A stretch of DNA of 64,000 nt from the NCBI GenBank assembly GCA_032622095.1, contig CP136065.1, forward strand, positions 36,058,732 to 36,122,731, given 5' to 3'. The DNA is from Siphonodentalium dalli (lineage: Eukaryota > Mollusca > Scaphopoda > Gadilida > Siphonodentaliidae). The position numbers and the translations under genes are program-made. This document shows positions 33,531 to 45,328 of this stretch, in pieces (the stretch's first letter is position 1; every line of letters begins with the position of its first letter). Below the pieces are notes generated by a model that ran no database searches, was not told the origin of the DNA, and saw only the letters and a program-made list of their open reading frames with translations.

Positions 33531-33630
33531 TTCTCCTTACATTTTCTTAACCATAGCTCATACCAAGATGGTGGACAACTACAACCAGATCATCTCTATC
33601 CGCTTCCATTACAACAATGGGACTGACGAT
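33531..33630 (+). other. Candidate orphan coding exon
   Basis: After TTTTCTTAACCATAG (possible acceptor, AG ending about 33556), the frame HTKMVDNYNQIISIRFHYNN + GTDDR shows strong C/G preference at third positions (ACC AAG ATG GTG GAC AAC TAC AAC CAG ATC ATC), unlike neighbouring AT-rich DNA. It ends either at a possible donor near 33630 (ATCGTATATC) or at TAA 33652. No matching neighbouring exon was found, and I do not recognise the peptide. Confidence 0.3.
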
Positions 33631-33654
33631 CGTATATCACAATTAGTTATTTAA

Positions 33655-34129
33655 AGTAATTAATAAAAAAAATATTCCCATATCCTAAAAGTTTTTACTG
33701 ACACTTACATAAATATGACTCGCAGAATTGTTAGCACACAACTCCGTATTATGCGGTACTTCGTCCTGGCAATAAACATTAATGTTGTAAATTTATGAAA
33801 AAAAAACAACATCAATCAATTTTAGAACGACATCCTGAAACTTTAGTCATAATAAACATTACATCTGTAGAATAGTGGACATTATCACTGAAGCACGTGA
33901 TTGTGATGTATATGATTGATGTGAACCACATTTTTATCAACTATTGTATGCATGCATATATGATAGCCATTAAGTTCCACCACTGAACATTTGAGTAAAT
34001 TGTCAAACTCTCTATAGGGTCCAACGTTAGTTTTGTTCGCAACTGTAGTACACTTCCCGTGGAGACTTATCTGACGACACCATTCTCAAAAATACATTTC
34101 AGAGTCATACTTGACATATGTGCATAATT
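33655..34129. other. No gene seen
   Basis: AT-rich spacer. Confidence 0.5.
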
Positions 34130-35095
34130 TCAACTCGCACCATTCATGAAAAAGCTAATCGTGTTAGTTAATATCTGTATAATCAGGAAACGCTCTTTAA
34201 AATTTTAAAACCGTCCAAACAATTTGTTTCCACTAAAATGTCAGACTGGAAACAAGTAGACTCTAAAAGTAGACCGCCATATTTGATACTGTTGTTAATT
34301 GCAACTCGCACATCCACCAGAAGGTTAGTTATGAGGATTAATATTTGTATAATAAGCAAACGCTCTTTAAATTCTTAAAACAGTCCAAAACACTTTTTTC
34401 CAATAAAATTTCAACTGGACACAGGTAAACTCTGAAAGTAGACACGCTATTGATAAATAAACCGTTCGCATGTCGTTTTAGACAATCCTAAATTGCGCGA
34501 CCGTTGTTTTCGACCAAAGGAATCTGACTTGTGAAATCAGCGAGGGTGGGGGTAGGGTTAGCTTTTCTGCGATATCTTTACCAAAAATCGATGTATCGAA
34601 GTTTTGTTTGTGGCATATGATTAAGATATCCTTGTAGATTGTTCACGTTCGTCTATATGTGATGTAGCTGATTTTAAGAATATACAATACCTTAATATTT
34701 GGGAAAGAAAATTGAAAATGCAGTCATAAATACAATTCATCTGATGATTTTATGATAAAATTCCACGTTAAGATATGTAATTAAGTAATTTGTGGCAAGA
34801 TCTCTCCATGTTTTTCGATTTCTAAGAACAAAGAAAGCCACTTACCGATCTTGCTATGCGTAATAGCATGTTTTTTATTACCAGGTGGACGGGAAAAAAT
34901 AGAGGGGTGCACAAACAAAAGCCTCACACAAACCTGTTTCCACTAAAATATCAAGCTGGAAACAGGTAGATTCTGAAAATAGACACACTGGTGGTATAGA
35001 AACGGTTCTCACATCGCTTTTAACATTCCGAAAACGCGCGACCATTTTTTTCAACATAAGGAATCCGACTATAATAACCGACCTAGCACTGGCTT
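34130..35095 (+). repeat. Three dispersed/tandem copies of a ~180-bp unit
   Basis: Units at 34135-34290, 34303-34530 and 34930-35070 share CAACTCGCAC, AAACGCTCTTTAAA, GTTTCCACTAAAAT, TGGAAACAGGTAGA, TCTGAAA(A/G)TAGAC, and GCGCGACC. The third unit is separated by ~400 bp. No gene. Confidence 0.6.
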
Positions 35096-35508
35096 GGAGT
35101 GGGTGCAAGGAATCTTCAGACCCATAAGTGGTCACGCTAGCTCTCATATAGTTCAGGACTGACATTTACCTACAAATGTACAGCCCGCTTGCGGCTCTGC
35201 GATTTCCTTCGGGAGGCCAGGAACGGCCCATCAAGAACACATTGTAATTATCAATTTGTACATACATCATTTTACCTAATAAAAATAAAAATAACCAAAA
35301 AAATCAGATAAACCAAAAAAAATATGTTCACTGTGCAATAATTATATATAGATGTATATCTTGTCTTGTTCATTACTGTTCAGATTTATTTCAGCTTATA
35401 ACATTCTTAATTAACACTATATATGAAATTGTCAAAATATGCTTTCACCTACGCCCGTGCTTCGGTATGGGGAGGTAGGGTGGGTCAAAAATATGTAACA
35501 ACATACCA
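35096..35508. other. No gene seen
   Basis: Contains a A-rich tract at 35278-35325. The words GCTTGCGGCTCTGCGATTTC...GGGAGGCCAGGAACGGCCCA then TAATAAAAATAAAAATA could be a LINE 3' end, uncertain. Confidence 0.35.
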
Positions 35509-35930
35509 TTACTTGTCAGGCTCTCTCTCATATGCGGGTGTCGCGCCCGCCCTCTCCTTGTTTTCCTGACAACAAGAAACTACTAGCTTTTGTACACATG
35601 CGTTTATACATATACATACTAACAGCGGGGGCATCGTTCTCCATTTCAGCGCACCACTCCAGACTCGCTCAGCAGCATCATCAACGATATCAACCTCGTC
35701 AGGGACTCCTTGGGCACCCTCCACCCCTTATTAAAGCTCGTGGGCTCTATCCAATCAATAATTTGCCACGGCCAGACATGGTAAGACGTTTGGTGGGCTT
35801 TTGTCATGCAAAACAACATCAAAACATCAAATTGAGGGCGAAGGAGAAGATCTCTCGATCTTTTCGACCATCCTGGGCGCTTCGCGTCCTCCTACGACCT
35901 CTGCGTGACAGCTGCAAGCAGTGAATGAAA
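35509..35930 (+). pseudogene. Possible degraded LINE ORF1-like segment
   Basis: Two plus frames look coding-like in succession: TTPDSLSSIINDINLVRDSL (about 35655-35715) and RPDMVRRLVGFCHAKQHQNI followed by KLRAKEKI (about 35775-35850). The second resembles the RRM-to-C-terminal part of LINE ORF1 proteins (basic, 'R-P-x-x-V-x-x-x' then a run of Arg/Lys). The frames disagree, so at least one indel is needed. Local GC is raised. A guess rather than an identification. Confidence 0.3.
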
Positions 35931-35950
35931 GCCCGTGGTATACCAACTTA

Positions 35951-36366
35951 GGGTACATTCATACACTAGCAAGTTTGCATGGTATGGTTTGCAGGCATTT
36001 TATCGTAGATAACGATATGGTGCCATAATATGAACGGAAACAAGCGCATAAAGTGCATCTGTGCCACAGCTAACTGCGTGCGAAGTAAAATCTCTGTAGT
36101 TCCACTAGTGACGATGCTACCGGAATGTTCCTGTAAATATCAAGCAATTATCTCGCAAAAATAAAAAATACATGTATATGAAGGCAAATTCAAATAGCAC
36201 TGTTACAAGTGGAATTAGATAAATGTTACTTCTCATGTCTTTCACTTTGGTAAAGATGCATGTTATGTGCACGTTTCCGTTCATATTATGGCATCATGTG
36301 GTTTTCTATATGACGAAATGCCCGCAGAAACATACCTTGCAAACTTGCCAGCGTATGAATGTACCC
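35951..36366. mobile_element. Complete GGGTAC-type MITE, TSD TTA
   Basis: Begins GGGTACATTCATACACTAGC and ends GCGTATGAATGTACCC; TTA on both sides (35948-35950 and 36367-36369). Interior shows inverted similarity (GATATGGTGCCATAATATGA / TCATATTATGGCATCATGTG). 416 bp, no transposase. It defines the ends of the family also seen at 49, 20187 and 23604. Confidence 0.85.
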
Positions 36367-36369
36367 TTA

Positions 36370-37013
36370 GGGTGTGTTTACATTTCTGTAGATCTGTACG
36401 CAGATCTGTGTGAAGTCACGTGTAGCGGATTACTGTGATCACAATATGATTACTGATAGTGAACGCGCGCTCATCAGTACTCTGGTAATTGACAATTCAC
36501 TATGAGTCGTGTCAGTTTAGGTCAGACAAAAATAATGAGTCAACTATCAGCAGTCCAAAGCTATTTTTATCTGTGCCGCGTCAGCATAATTTGAGTCTAA
36601 GAGAAGCAGGAGTTGGTGGGCCCGGCCGTGGGCTACTGCCGCAGAAAGATAGCGCCCCGGATTTTATGACAATTGTCTCAATGCTCGTTGTATTCCATAT
36701 GAAATAAATGGGTTGAAATGACAAAGAAAGGTTACGCACATTCGCCAAGGCCGGGTAACAATTAATCAAATCAGATTTGCCTGTCGCGATGCCTCGGCGT
36801 GACCGTGAATTATAACGGACACGATTTTCGCTCACACGAACGTATACCATTTTCTTTCTGTGTGCATTTCTATATCAACCCGTTTACACTAGTATGCGTG
36901 TAGAACTGTATACAGATCTACTGCATTGTAAACGGACCATGAACTTATACAGATCTACAGCAATGTAAATGTACCCTGAACTTTATACAGATCTACAGCA
37001 ATGTAAACGTCCC
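36370..37013. mobile_element. Second TTA-flanked MITE, sharing a TSD with its neighbour
   Basis: Begins GGGTGTGTTTACATTTCTGT and ends GCAATGTAAACGTCCC. TTA lies on both sides (36367-36369 shared with the previous element; 37014-37016). The right end carries three subterminal repeats of TATACAGATCTACAGCAATG (36925, 36938-36964, 36973-37000 area); the left has TGTAGATCTGTACGCAGATC. About 644 bp, non-coding. Confidence 0.75.
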
Positions 37014-37026
37014 TTAATTAGGTACA

Positions 37027-37312
37027 CAAATACGAAACTAAGTTTTCCTTGATATACATGTAGCTCTACACGGATTATATCCCACAACATTTTATTTCCT
37101 TTTGCGGGTTTCACCACAAGCCGTATTAAATTTCAATAATAGATACGACAATTTAACTTTTTCAAAATCTTTATTCGATACTTTGAAATGGATACCGACG
37201 TTCTCGGTATATCGAATAATCCAAAATCGATTCGGTATAAATCGGTATTCAAAACGTTATCGAATAAACGGTCTATTATCGAAATATCGTGCAGCCCTAG
37301 TCCCTGGTTATA
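37027..37312. repeat. Dispersed repeat rich in TATCGATA words (relative of 28351-28580)
   Basis: AATACGAAACTAAGTTTTCC on the left, ATCGTGCAGCCCTAG on the right, with many ATTCGATA / TATCGAAT words between. No ORF. Confidence 0.45.
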
Positions 37313-37350
37313 TCGATTAAATTCACCTTGCATTTCAGACGTTTTTGAAA

Positions 37351-37766
37351 TATGTGACCCGCCATATCAAATCCAGTCGTAAGTCGGGATTTTTTTTTAC
37401 CCTGTGCCAATGCATTTTCTTATTTATGCGAGTCGACCATAGGTCGCCTCGCATATATAAGAGAATGCATTGGCCTAACAATCTTTTACAATTTTAATAA
37501 TTTTTTCTTGTATTCTTTAACAATTTTATAATTTCACCCATACAGAGCCCTGACAAACATGAGCAGACGACACTCTTATATATGCTTCTATATATGTGTG
37601 GGGCTCCCTGCAGGGTAATGAATGTTTTTTATTTTATGTCCTAAAAATTGTAAGAAACATTTATTTAAAAAAAAAACCTATGGTCGACTCGCATATATAA
37701 GAGAATGCATTGGCACAGGGTAAAAAATCCAGACTTACGACTGGATTTGATATGGCGGGTCACATA
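37351..37766. mobile_element. Compact TGTGACCCGCC-ended element with palindrome module
   Basis: TA flanks with ends TGTGACCCGCCATATCAAAT and its complement. Left side has one full 69-bp near-palindrome (37406-37474, slightly diverged); the right side has only the inner half (37677-37714) after an A-run. Between: CACCCATACAGAGCCC...ATATGTGTGGGGCTCCCTGC. This copy shows the original layout of the element interrupted at 17854-18954. Confidence 0.8.
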
Positions 37767-38180
37767 TACGGTTACGGGCGCATACCGGATACGTATTTTT
37801 TGGTGACTCTTTCTGAAAATGCTAAATATGCGCACACTTTTGAAGATATCATGTGTTCTCACTGTTATAAAGCAATTGATGTAATTAACTATGGCAGGGA
37901 TGACCTATTATTTTGCCCTGATGCCACTTCGTTACAGGAGAGACATTGAGCTGAGGTATAAGATCTAACGAACACATACTATGTGGAAATATCTGTTATT
38001 GAGTTTTGAGTAATGACCATTATTCAACTAGAATGCACTCAAAGAGATGCCAACGTGCGCAAAAATGTAATAAAAAATAATTAAAAAAATAATTTCACTG
38101 TATTTTACTTAATTTATTTAATTTAATTTAATTTAATGTTAGCAAAAAAAGACAATTACAATCTTCAATAATTTTATTTA
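37767..38180. other. No gene seen
   Basis: Short frame 37710-37949 reads partly through the element and is not credible. AT-rich tail with TTTAATTTAATTTAA. Confidence 0.4.
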
Positions 38181-38349
38181 TGGGATAACAGTGTGGTGTT
38201 TTGTGATTTCGGAAAGGTACATGGCGAATATACTATGGCAGATTTAGTTAATGGGCGACGGCGAAGCCGGAGCCCATTAACGGGTATTTGCCACAGTATA
38301 TTCGCCATGTACCTTTCCGAAATCACAAAACACCTCACTGTTATCCCCA
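38181..38349. mobile_element. 169-bp near-perfect hairpin
   Basis: Arms of about 65 bp (GGGATAACAGTGTGGTGTTT ... GTACATGGCGAATATACTAT) pair with the right half; the centre TTAATGGGCGACGGCGAAGC / CGGAGCCCATTAA continues the pairing nearly to the middle. A diverged relative (GTGGTGTTTTGTATTTTCTG, GGGCGAATGTACTGAC) lies at 38775-38845. Likely a foldback MITE. Confidence 0.75.
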
Positions 38350-39682
38350 TTCTAATGCTCTTCGAACTTAAAAATGTTATTTAGACAAACAAATGGCTCG
38401 TAATTGTCGACAAAATGTGCGGCCATAGAAAACACTCAGCCAATTCACGACTTTTTAATTTTAAATTTAATGCGCTAGATAAAATATAGTCCCCCAATTA
38501 CCATCGCTCTTATCGTTAAAAATACGGATAAACATGAAAAATTGCCACTTCAAATAGAAATAAATATGCACAACAATTAGTTTCTGCATGCACCTGATGT
38601 CTTTTTCAGATGTTTACCACTTACAAATTGCGGTTTTGATTTTACCGCGATCTTGAAGTTGAATTGAAACAATGGGAAATTGTTTACTCAATGCGATGTA
38701 TTTCACGCCGTGTCTGTCGCGGTTTCATGTCAATAAATTTGGTCAAATGATATCGAGACATTGACATTGGTGGGGTATAACGTTGTGGTGTTTTGTATTT
38801 TCTGAAAGTACATGTATACAGGGCGAATGTACTGACTGTCAATTTTCGACAAAACCCACATCGCTGGTTTGTTTATATAGCAACGAGCTAGTAACGGAAG
38901 TCAGTGCCAAGGGCGTCAACTCTATAATCTACTCCGTAACGTCGCCGCCATGTACTGCGTAAGGGTGACGTCATGGAGTGAAATCGGTAGGGTGACACCA
39001 ACGTACGTACCTACGTACCTACGAATATGACTGATCGCCATACTGTTGCGCGAGCGCACGTAATTACACACGACAGATTTCATAATTATTGTGAACAATA
39101 TCTTTAGACGGATCGGCAACTTCGAAATTGTGAAATTGGGACATGAGTTTTAGGGAGTGTTTATACATTAGCCGACTAAGACGATATCCGCTTTAGTCGG
39201 TTAGTGATAACAACAGAGCGTTTATACTTCACCGGATACGAATTGAAGCTATCCGGCGTTGCAGCTATTCGGTTTTCATCTTCTGGATAACATGATTTAA
39301 TATCGTTGTCGTATGAATTCTAATTCGCTCTGCAGTTTAGTCAATTGTTTACCTAGGATCGTGCCCTCATGGAATAAATAAATAAATAAATAAATTGAAT
39401 TGAATCGACTCGGATTAGCTTATCACCAGTGACTACACATCTTAATTAACCTACATGTAGTGTTATAATATACGTTTGACATGTATAACAGTGACGTGGC
39501 AAAGGGTCTCCGTGTGGTGGGGAGATCCATCCTTGAAATTTCCAAACTGCACCCCATTAAACCAGAACAAACTCACAAATTTGCACACTAGCTTTTTTTT
39601 CAACTGCATGGCACCTCGTGGCGATTGTTTTGTATTGTTGTCAGTTTTTGACAGTTCACCGGGAGATACCATGGTCCATTAA
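38350..39682. other. Gene-free region
   Basis: Contains a (AATA)n tract at 39377-39402, a degenerate hairpin relative at 38775-38845, and a 39150-39250 segment with GTGTTTATACATTAGCCG and CGTTTATACTTCACCGGATA that looks like a repeat edge. No ORF of merit. Confidence 0.45.
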
Positions 39683-40072
39683 CCCTTTACCCAACAAACC
39701 GGCCAAAACCGCCAAATAAAGCTTCAACAGCCTAAAATATCTTCGGTCTGTCTCAATAAAACCATACAAATATGGATATCATTCGAACCGGCTCATTGAC
39801 CACATTGTGATGGTTATAGTTATGCCCTGTGCCAATGCATTCTCTTATATATGCGAGTCGACCATAGGTCGCCTCGCATATATAAGAGAATGCATTGGCC
39901 TAAAAAAAAACTTTTTTTAACACTTTTTACCATTTTTCTTACATTCTTTAACAATTTTATAATTTTTAATGTGTTAAGCCAATGCATTCTCTTATATATG
40001 CGAGGCGACCTATGGTCGACTCGCATATATAAGAGAATGCATTGGCACATGGCCCTTCTGTTGGGTAAAGGG
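39683..40072. mobile_element. TTAA-flanked MITE with paired palindromes, copy 1
   Basis: TTAA|CCCTTTACCCAACAAACCGG ... TGTTGGGTAAAGGG|TTAA. The asymmetric left part has AAAGCTTCAACAGCCTAAAA and TCTTCGGTCTGTCTCAATA. Two 69-bp near-palindromes (39831-39899 and 39978-40046), in opposite orientation, flank a ~78-bp AT-rich spacer. TTAA duplication and CCC ends fit a piggyBac-type MITE; no transposase. Confidence 0.9.
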
Positions 40073-40076
40073 TTAA

Positions 40077-41693
40077 CAGACCGACCATATAGATCATGCC
40101 GTAGATCTGGGATCGGACTACAAACCTGGGAACTTTTAATGATATGACGGGGAACGCTACAATATTGAATATGTACTTTATTTCTCAATCAATACATGTT
40201 CCTCAATAATATATTTTACTGCACGTGAAGGTCCCAGCTCGAGACTGCATGATTTACGCGACTTTTATGAGCCGATTTCGTAAATTGATTACGCAGGGAA
40301 ATTTTGATTATAACCATCGCACGGCGAAATCGGACTGCAAAAGTTGCCCAAATCGTTCAATCTGGAACTGGCGCCGTCACATACTCTGAAAAGTAGCACT
40401 ATCGATGAACGTGTATTAATTAAGTACATGTAATATATATTACCTGCATTATTTGTTCAATATTGAACATTGAAAAAATAACACAGGCAATATACAACAG
40501 TTGTAAATTTTCCCTTCAGAACAAGTCTTAGCTTTAAAATGTTCCTAGGTTTAATGGGTGTAATGTGATATCTACGGCGTAGCCAGAGTGGATATTCGGA
40601 ACATGGAATAGGTTCGGCCCAGTGGGAGACTGTTTCGAAATGAGCACTTGAAAAATGCAAAATACCAGCATCTTGACTCGCCTCACGCTCTTCAGTGATG
40701 TAAATATCCAATCTGACACCCCCATAAGGTTGGGAAATCCAACTGATTACCATTTCAATCCAAATATTTGGCAAAAAAGTTCCGAATTTGACGATTGCAT
40801 GGGGTGTTTATATAGGGATGTACATACATGCGTACCGTTGCTATTCATGTCCAACCCTTTATCATATTATATAAATGGAGATGCCTCGGCTGCGAGGGAT
40901 GTATACAGCTTAGATCGATAGCCAGCGGTGTGTAAACAGTACCTCAAACATACATTTAAATTATTGTTTAAATATCTATAAAATTACCAAGTGCAATATC
41001 TGAAAGTGCGAGTTGGATATTCCTAATTTCGGCATTTTCATTTTCTAAAATTCCTCATATCATATATACCGCCTAACCACACCTCTAAAAGGAAGCAGCT
41101 AGATGTTTACAAATGTACAAAAATACCGTAGTGCAGTTGAGACAAAACTTAATGGGAAACTGTTAACAACATGTATCTTCGCCGGCGATGTGTGAACACT
41201 CTGTGGTAACTTTATAACCGGATAACGCATTTCTCGCTTAGATCGATAATCGGCGATGTGTAAACATCACCTTAGTTGAATTTCACCTATACAGGTGACG
41301 GGTAGGGGCCCGGCGTTCTGCTGTGGTACAGTGCTACAGGTCAACTTATGGAGTGCAAATCCATATATGGGACTTTTGAATATATGGAATCCATGAATAT
41401 TCAAAATCTCCATATATATAGAATGCACCTCTAGAACATTGATCTGTAGCACTTAAACAGCCGAACATCGATGAATCCAATATGGCCGCGACTCAGTAAT
41501 GTCGCTTATTCAAAGGCCAGTGAGTCAATTTTAGCAGTTACAATCGGACAGGGAAGACGACAACAAGCTGATAATAGCTTCTGTAAAGCCATCTCCTTAG
41601 GGAAGAAATGTGGGACCAATTTAACCCGGATTCACTTGGATGAACCAGTCCGTGGTTTGCATTCACTGAAACCCCGGAGTCGTATGATATGAA
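40077..41693. other. Gene-free region
   Basis: Small frames at 40457-40921 and 41471-41692 show no motif. Words AGATCGATA(G/A)...GTGTAAACA recur at 40914-40935 and 41239-41262, suggesting remnants of a TIR element. A local hairpin (CATATATGGGACTTTTGAATATATGG / CCATGAATATTC...CTCCATATATA) lies at 41362-41420. Confidence 0.4.
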
Positions 41694-42214
41694 CTAACAA
41701 GAAAACCAATGTCAGAAATGTTAACGCGCTCAAGATCATATATTATATACCCATGATTGTAATTATAGAATATAAAATATATTGGTTTCGCGAATGACCG
41801 ACTCAGAATTCCGTTAAAATAACAATAACAACCAGCACCTAATTAACGAACCGGCGGCCGACTCGGCCGTCTCCGACCACAACCATCAGTGGGCTGCAGA
41901 ACGAAAAATATCTATAAAAGTTGAAATATAAGACTTACAAATTATCTTTTTCATTTCTTTTATTTGTAATTGACATAGCTTGTCACAAACCAAAAATCAA
42001 CATTATTGACATAACGTTAATTAACGACAATAAACGAAATTGAAATTCCCAACTACACCTTTTACCGGACTCGGCCTCCTGCTCGCAGTCCGACTTTTAA
42101 TCATCCCAAAATTTCCCATTCTATAAATAAAACACCCATGTTAATGTCAGCGCCCACAGCTATCTTGAATCTCTAGGACAGTATACACGCGGCGCGCGTA
42201 ACAATAAGTGCCTG
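41694..42214 (+). repeat. Dispersed repeat, copy 2 (pair of 4729-5210)
   Basis: Same family as 4729-5210 with ~85-90% identity by eye and small indels, e.g. an extra 65 bases after GGGCTGCAGAA. The shared right boundary is near GGCGCGCGT. Confidence 0.7.
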
Positions 42215-43759
42215 TATATATGTCCTTGGACTTAAATGACCGCATATGGTCGGCGGTCACAAATATATGTATTGGTGCACGTCTATTCATTGTTTATTGA
42301 TTGGTATTTATATAAAGTACAGACATCTCAACCCCTTTATCTCATAGATCTCAATTAGGGGACAAATTTGATAAACATTTATCAGTGTTCTGACCTTAAA
42401 TTACCCGAGTTCCAGATTATCGGGGAAAATCAGGATCTCCTTGGATGGGAAAGTCCGCAGTTTGCAATCATGGATTCGTGTCCAGGACCTCAACTAAGAT
42501 GTCCTGAACCCATGTTTTACGTTCTGATATACGTAAGTATACCTAAGTCTGAACAAATTAGCTATATAAACAAATGGCTAATACAGTCTGAAGTAAACTT
42601 TATTGAGTTTGAACCGGGAATGTTGAGCATATCAATCACGGAACATATACTACAAAACCTGAAATCAGCATGTAATTGCAATATTGAAAGGGGGGGGTAT
42701 TTTTTTTCGGGCACGTATGCCGGGGTGGGTGGGTGGTCGATGGGATCAACAAACAATTTTTTCCGCAACTCAAAATGTTTTTTTCTGCAAGTTTTTTGAC
42801 TGTTTTTGCAATGAGTTTGGCTTAAAACACCCTAGAATAAGAGATATAATGTAATTCTAACTGCTAAACTGACTTCAGGCAGTTAACGTGTTGTATTTTG
42901 TTGCAAATTTTGAAATCCAAGATGGCCGCTGGCAGCCATGTTTTTTTGGTCGAATGACCCCAAAATGACTCGTTCTTATTTACATGTCAATGATAACATC
43001 CATGACAAATAGTATGCACAGACATTTATATACAGCTGTTTACAATGAATTCCCCCTGCAAATCTCTGTTTTAGTGTTAAAAGGGGGTGGGTGTCCCAAA
43101 ATGGTTGGAAAAAACTGCCGAAAACGGAAACAAATTTGGACGCGGGGGTGGGTGGGTCCCAACAAGGGTCGAAAGGTAAAAATCAGCATACGTGCCTGAA
43201 AATGTTTTCCAACCGCCCTGCATTGAACAGAAATTACAGTTATAAATTTTAGGTAGGCCTAATGAGAAAATATTGTTTTATAATATACTGAGTAGTCATA
43301 ACTCATCTGTGTCGCGTTCCGGTAGTCAGAATAGGAAGATATATAAAGAAAATATAACGAAATACTGATATGGAGACTATATTCTCTGTAAAGATCCATA
43401 GGGAGTGATATTAGCTGTTATTCAATTTCCACGCGGACGCTCTTTTGGTTTATTTTTTACCATATCAAAACGCTCTTTATTGTTAAGTACAAATGGAATC
43501 CCTCGTCCAACATGCCATGGAACGCAGCAATTCTAAGTAGCAACATGTGTGCCCAAAAACCCATTTGTAATTTTGCAAAGAAACAATTGACAATGAAATG
43601 TGTTGATACCAAGTTGTCCCAATCCCCATGTATATATACACATGTTTAAATCAATGAAATATGTTTGAACTAATCACTATGTATTGTTTTTAATTCTAAG
43701 TTGGCTGCTGACATGGCAGCTGAACAAAATGACAATTTCATAACGCGAACCACGACATA
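42215..43759. other. Gene-free region with G-rich tandem-like words
   Basis: 42690-43200 has two passages with GGGGGTGGGTGGGTG-like tracts, each followed by AAAAACTGCCGAAAA or TTTTTTCCGCAACTCAAAA, and AAATCCAAGATGGCCGCTGG at 42914, in the style of the 1.5-2.3 kb repeats. The frame at 42368-42799 ends before a good donor (ATACGTAAGT at 42530) but shows no recognisable motif. ACGCTCTTTATTGTTA at 43470 is a relic of the family at 55714. Confidence 0.45.
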
Positions 43760-44031
43760 CAGTAATGCTCTAAATAATCGACTCCTTAACCACAGCAGAA
43801 TTATGGGTAATTTTTCAGGATTTAGCCGGAAATATGGCTTGTTGCCATTCATCGGATAGCTCTCCTCTAACCACAGCATAATTATGGGTAATGTTTCAGG
43901 ATTTAGTCGGAAATATGGCTCTCGAGGAGAGCTTTCCGATGAATGGCAACAAGCCATATTTCCGACTAAATCCTGAAAAATTACCCATAATTCTGCTGTG
44001 GTTATGGAGTTGTTTAATTAGGGCATTACTG
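43760..44031. mobile_element. Long-TIR MITE, TA target site
   Basis: TA|CAGTAATGCTCTAAATAATC ... GGGCATTACTG|TA. The TIRs extend ~100 bp: GGGTAATTTTTCAGGATTTA and GGCTTGTTGCCATTCATCGG are in both arms. An internal extra copy of part of the arm sits at 43868-43922, so the left arm was partly duplicated. TA duplication with CAGT ends suggests Tc1/mariner type. Confidence 0.75.
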
Positions 44032-44039
44032 TATATTAA

Positions 44040-44486
44040 CCCTTTACCCAACAGAACGGCCCTGTGCCAATGCATTCTCTTATATATGCGATTCGACCAT
44101 AGGTCGCCTCGCATATATAAGAGAATGCATTGGCTTAACACATATTAAAAATGATAAAATTGTCAAAGAATGTAGTAAAATATTATAAAAATTGTTAAAA
44201 AATGTAAGAAAAAATTATAAAATTGTTATAGAATGTAAGAAAAAATGTTAAAAAAGATATTTTTTTAGGCCAATGCATTCTCTTATATATGCGAGGCGAC
44301 CTATGGTCGACTCGCATATATAAGAGAATGCATTGGCACAGGGCATAACTGTAACCATCACAATGTGGTCAATGAACCGGTTCCAATGATATCCATATTT
44401 GTATGGTGTTATTGAGACAGACCGAAGATATTTTAGGCTGTTGAAGCATTATTTGGGCGTTTTTGGCCGTTTTGTTGGGTAAAGGG
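44040..44486. mobile_element. TTAA-flanked MITE with paired palindromes, copy 2 (reverse)
   Basis: TTAA|CCCTTTACCCAACAGAACGG ... TTTGTTGGGTAAAGGG|TTAA, in the opposite orientation to copy 1. Palindromes at 44066-44134 and 44269-44337. The spacer between them is longer (134 bp) because AATTGTNAAAGAATGTAAGA-like units are repeated three times. It lies 4 bp from the preceding TA-type MITE. Confidence 0.9.
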
Positions 44487-44490
44487 TTAA

Positions 44491-45328
44491 TAAACAAATG
44501 AGAAGTAGAAAGCGTTCAATAATTACCTTCACAATTCACAGTAACCTTATGCGTGTCTAATATCTAGCGAAGTGAATGAAGATACTTACAATCTCATTGT
44601 CCAGATAGTGTTGAATAGGTATCACGGCAGTCTGGAGTAAAGTATATATCCAACTATATAATAGCTAAGATGCATTGGACGGTTTCAATTGAGTCACAGT
44701 CTACGTTCCGCGAAGAATGGAGAACTACTTGCCATCAACTACAGCTGTCAGAGTATCTTTATCAAACTCTCAGACATCAGTATAGTATATGTATGAATCT
44801 GAGTGTATGTATCCAAAGACTGGTATAACGCATGCACGCATGTTCACCCGTATTTACTCTTGACAAAATTGGTCAATTGTTAACTAAAGTCGGTAAATAA
44901 TCATTTCCCTTGTGTGTACTATAAGTAGGTTATATCATGATGAGAATAATTTACTCGAACTATAGCCACACCTGCACACGACAAAGACTCGTGGAAATTG
45001 CCTCAATATGCTATAACCTATATACACAGTCTTAGTCTTGGACTTTCGGTCAAACATGGCGGACAGCTAGTTACATCGTGCTTTTCCCTTGCCAACTTTC
45101 CGAGAAATAACGGGTTTAGCAATGGATTATTTACAACAATGAAGACTTTTAGATAGGTATCAACATGTTTGATGTAGCGAAACATAAATAATTGCCTTGT
45201 TGACATCGCTATCGCTGAATTGTTTGTTTAAAGTATGCAGAATTAGACATCGTCGCTGAACCGGTGTTCTGACAAATAATCCAGCCGGACATTAATCTAC
45301 GCAGTACGAACAATATAAATCGAAGAAA
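44491..45328. other. 5' flank / 5' UTR of the LINE
   Basis: No gene before the LINE ORF1. The LINE's 5' end is not visible; GTGTTCTGACAAATAATCCA upstream of the ATG may belong to its 5' UTR. Confidence 0.35.

Noticed and set aside
42368-42799. Plus-strand frame followed by ATACGTAAGT donor-like site
   Set aside because: No recognisable peptide, no acceptor or partner exon, and the frame continues into G-rich repeat DNA.
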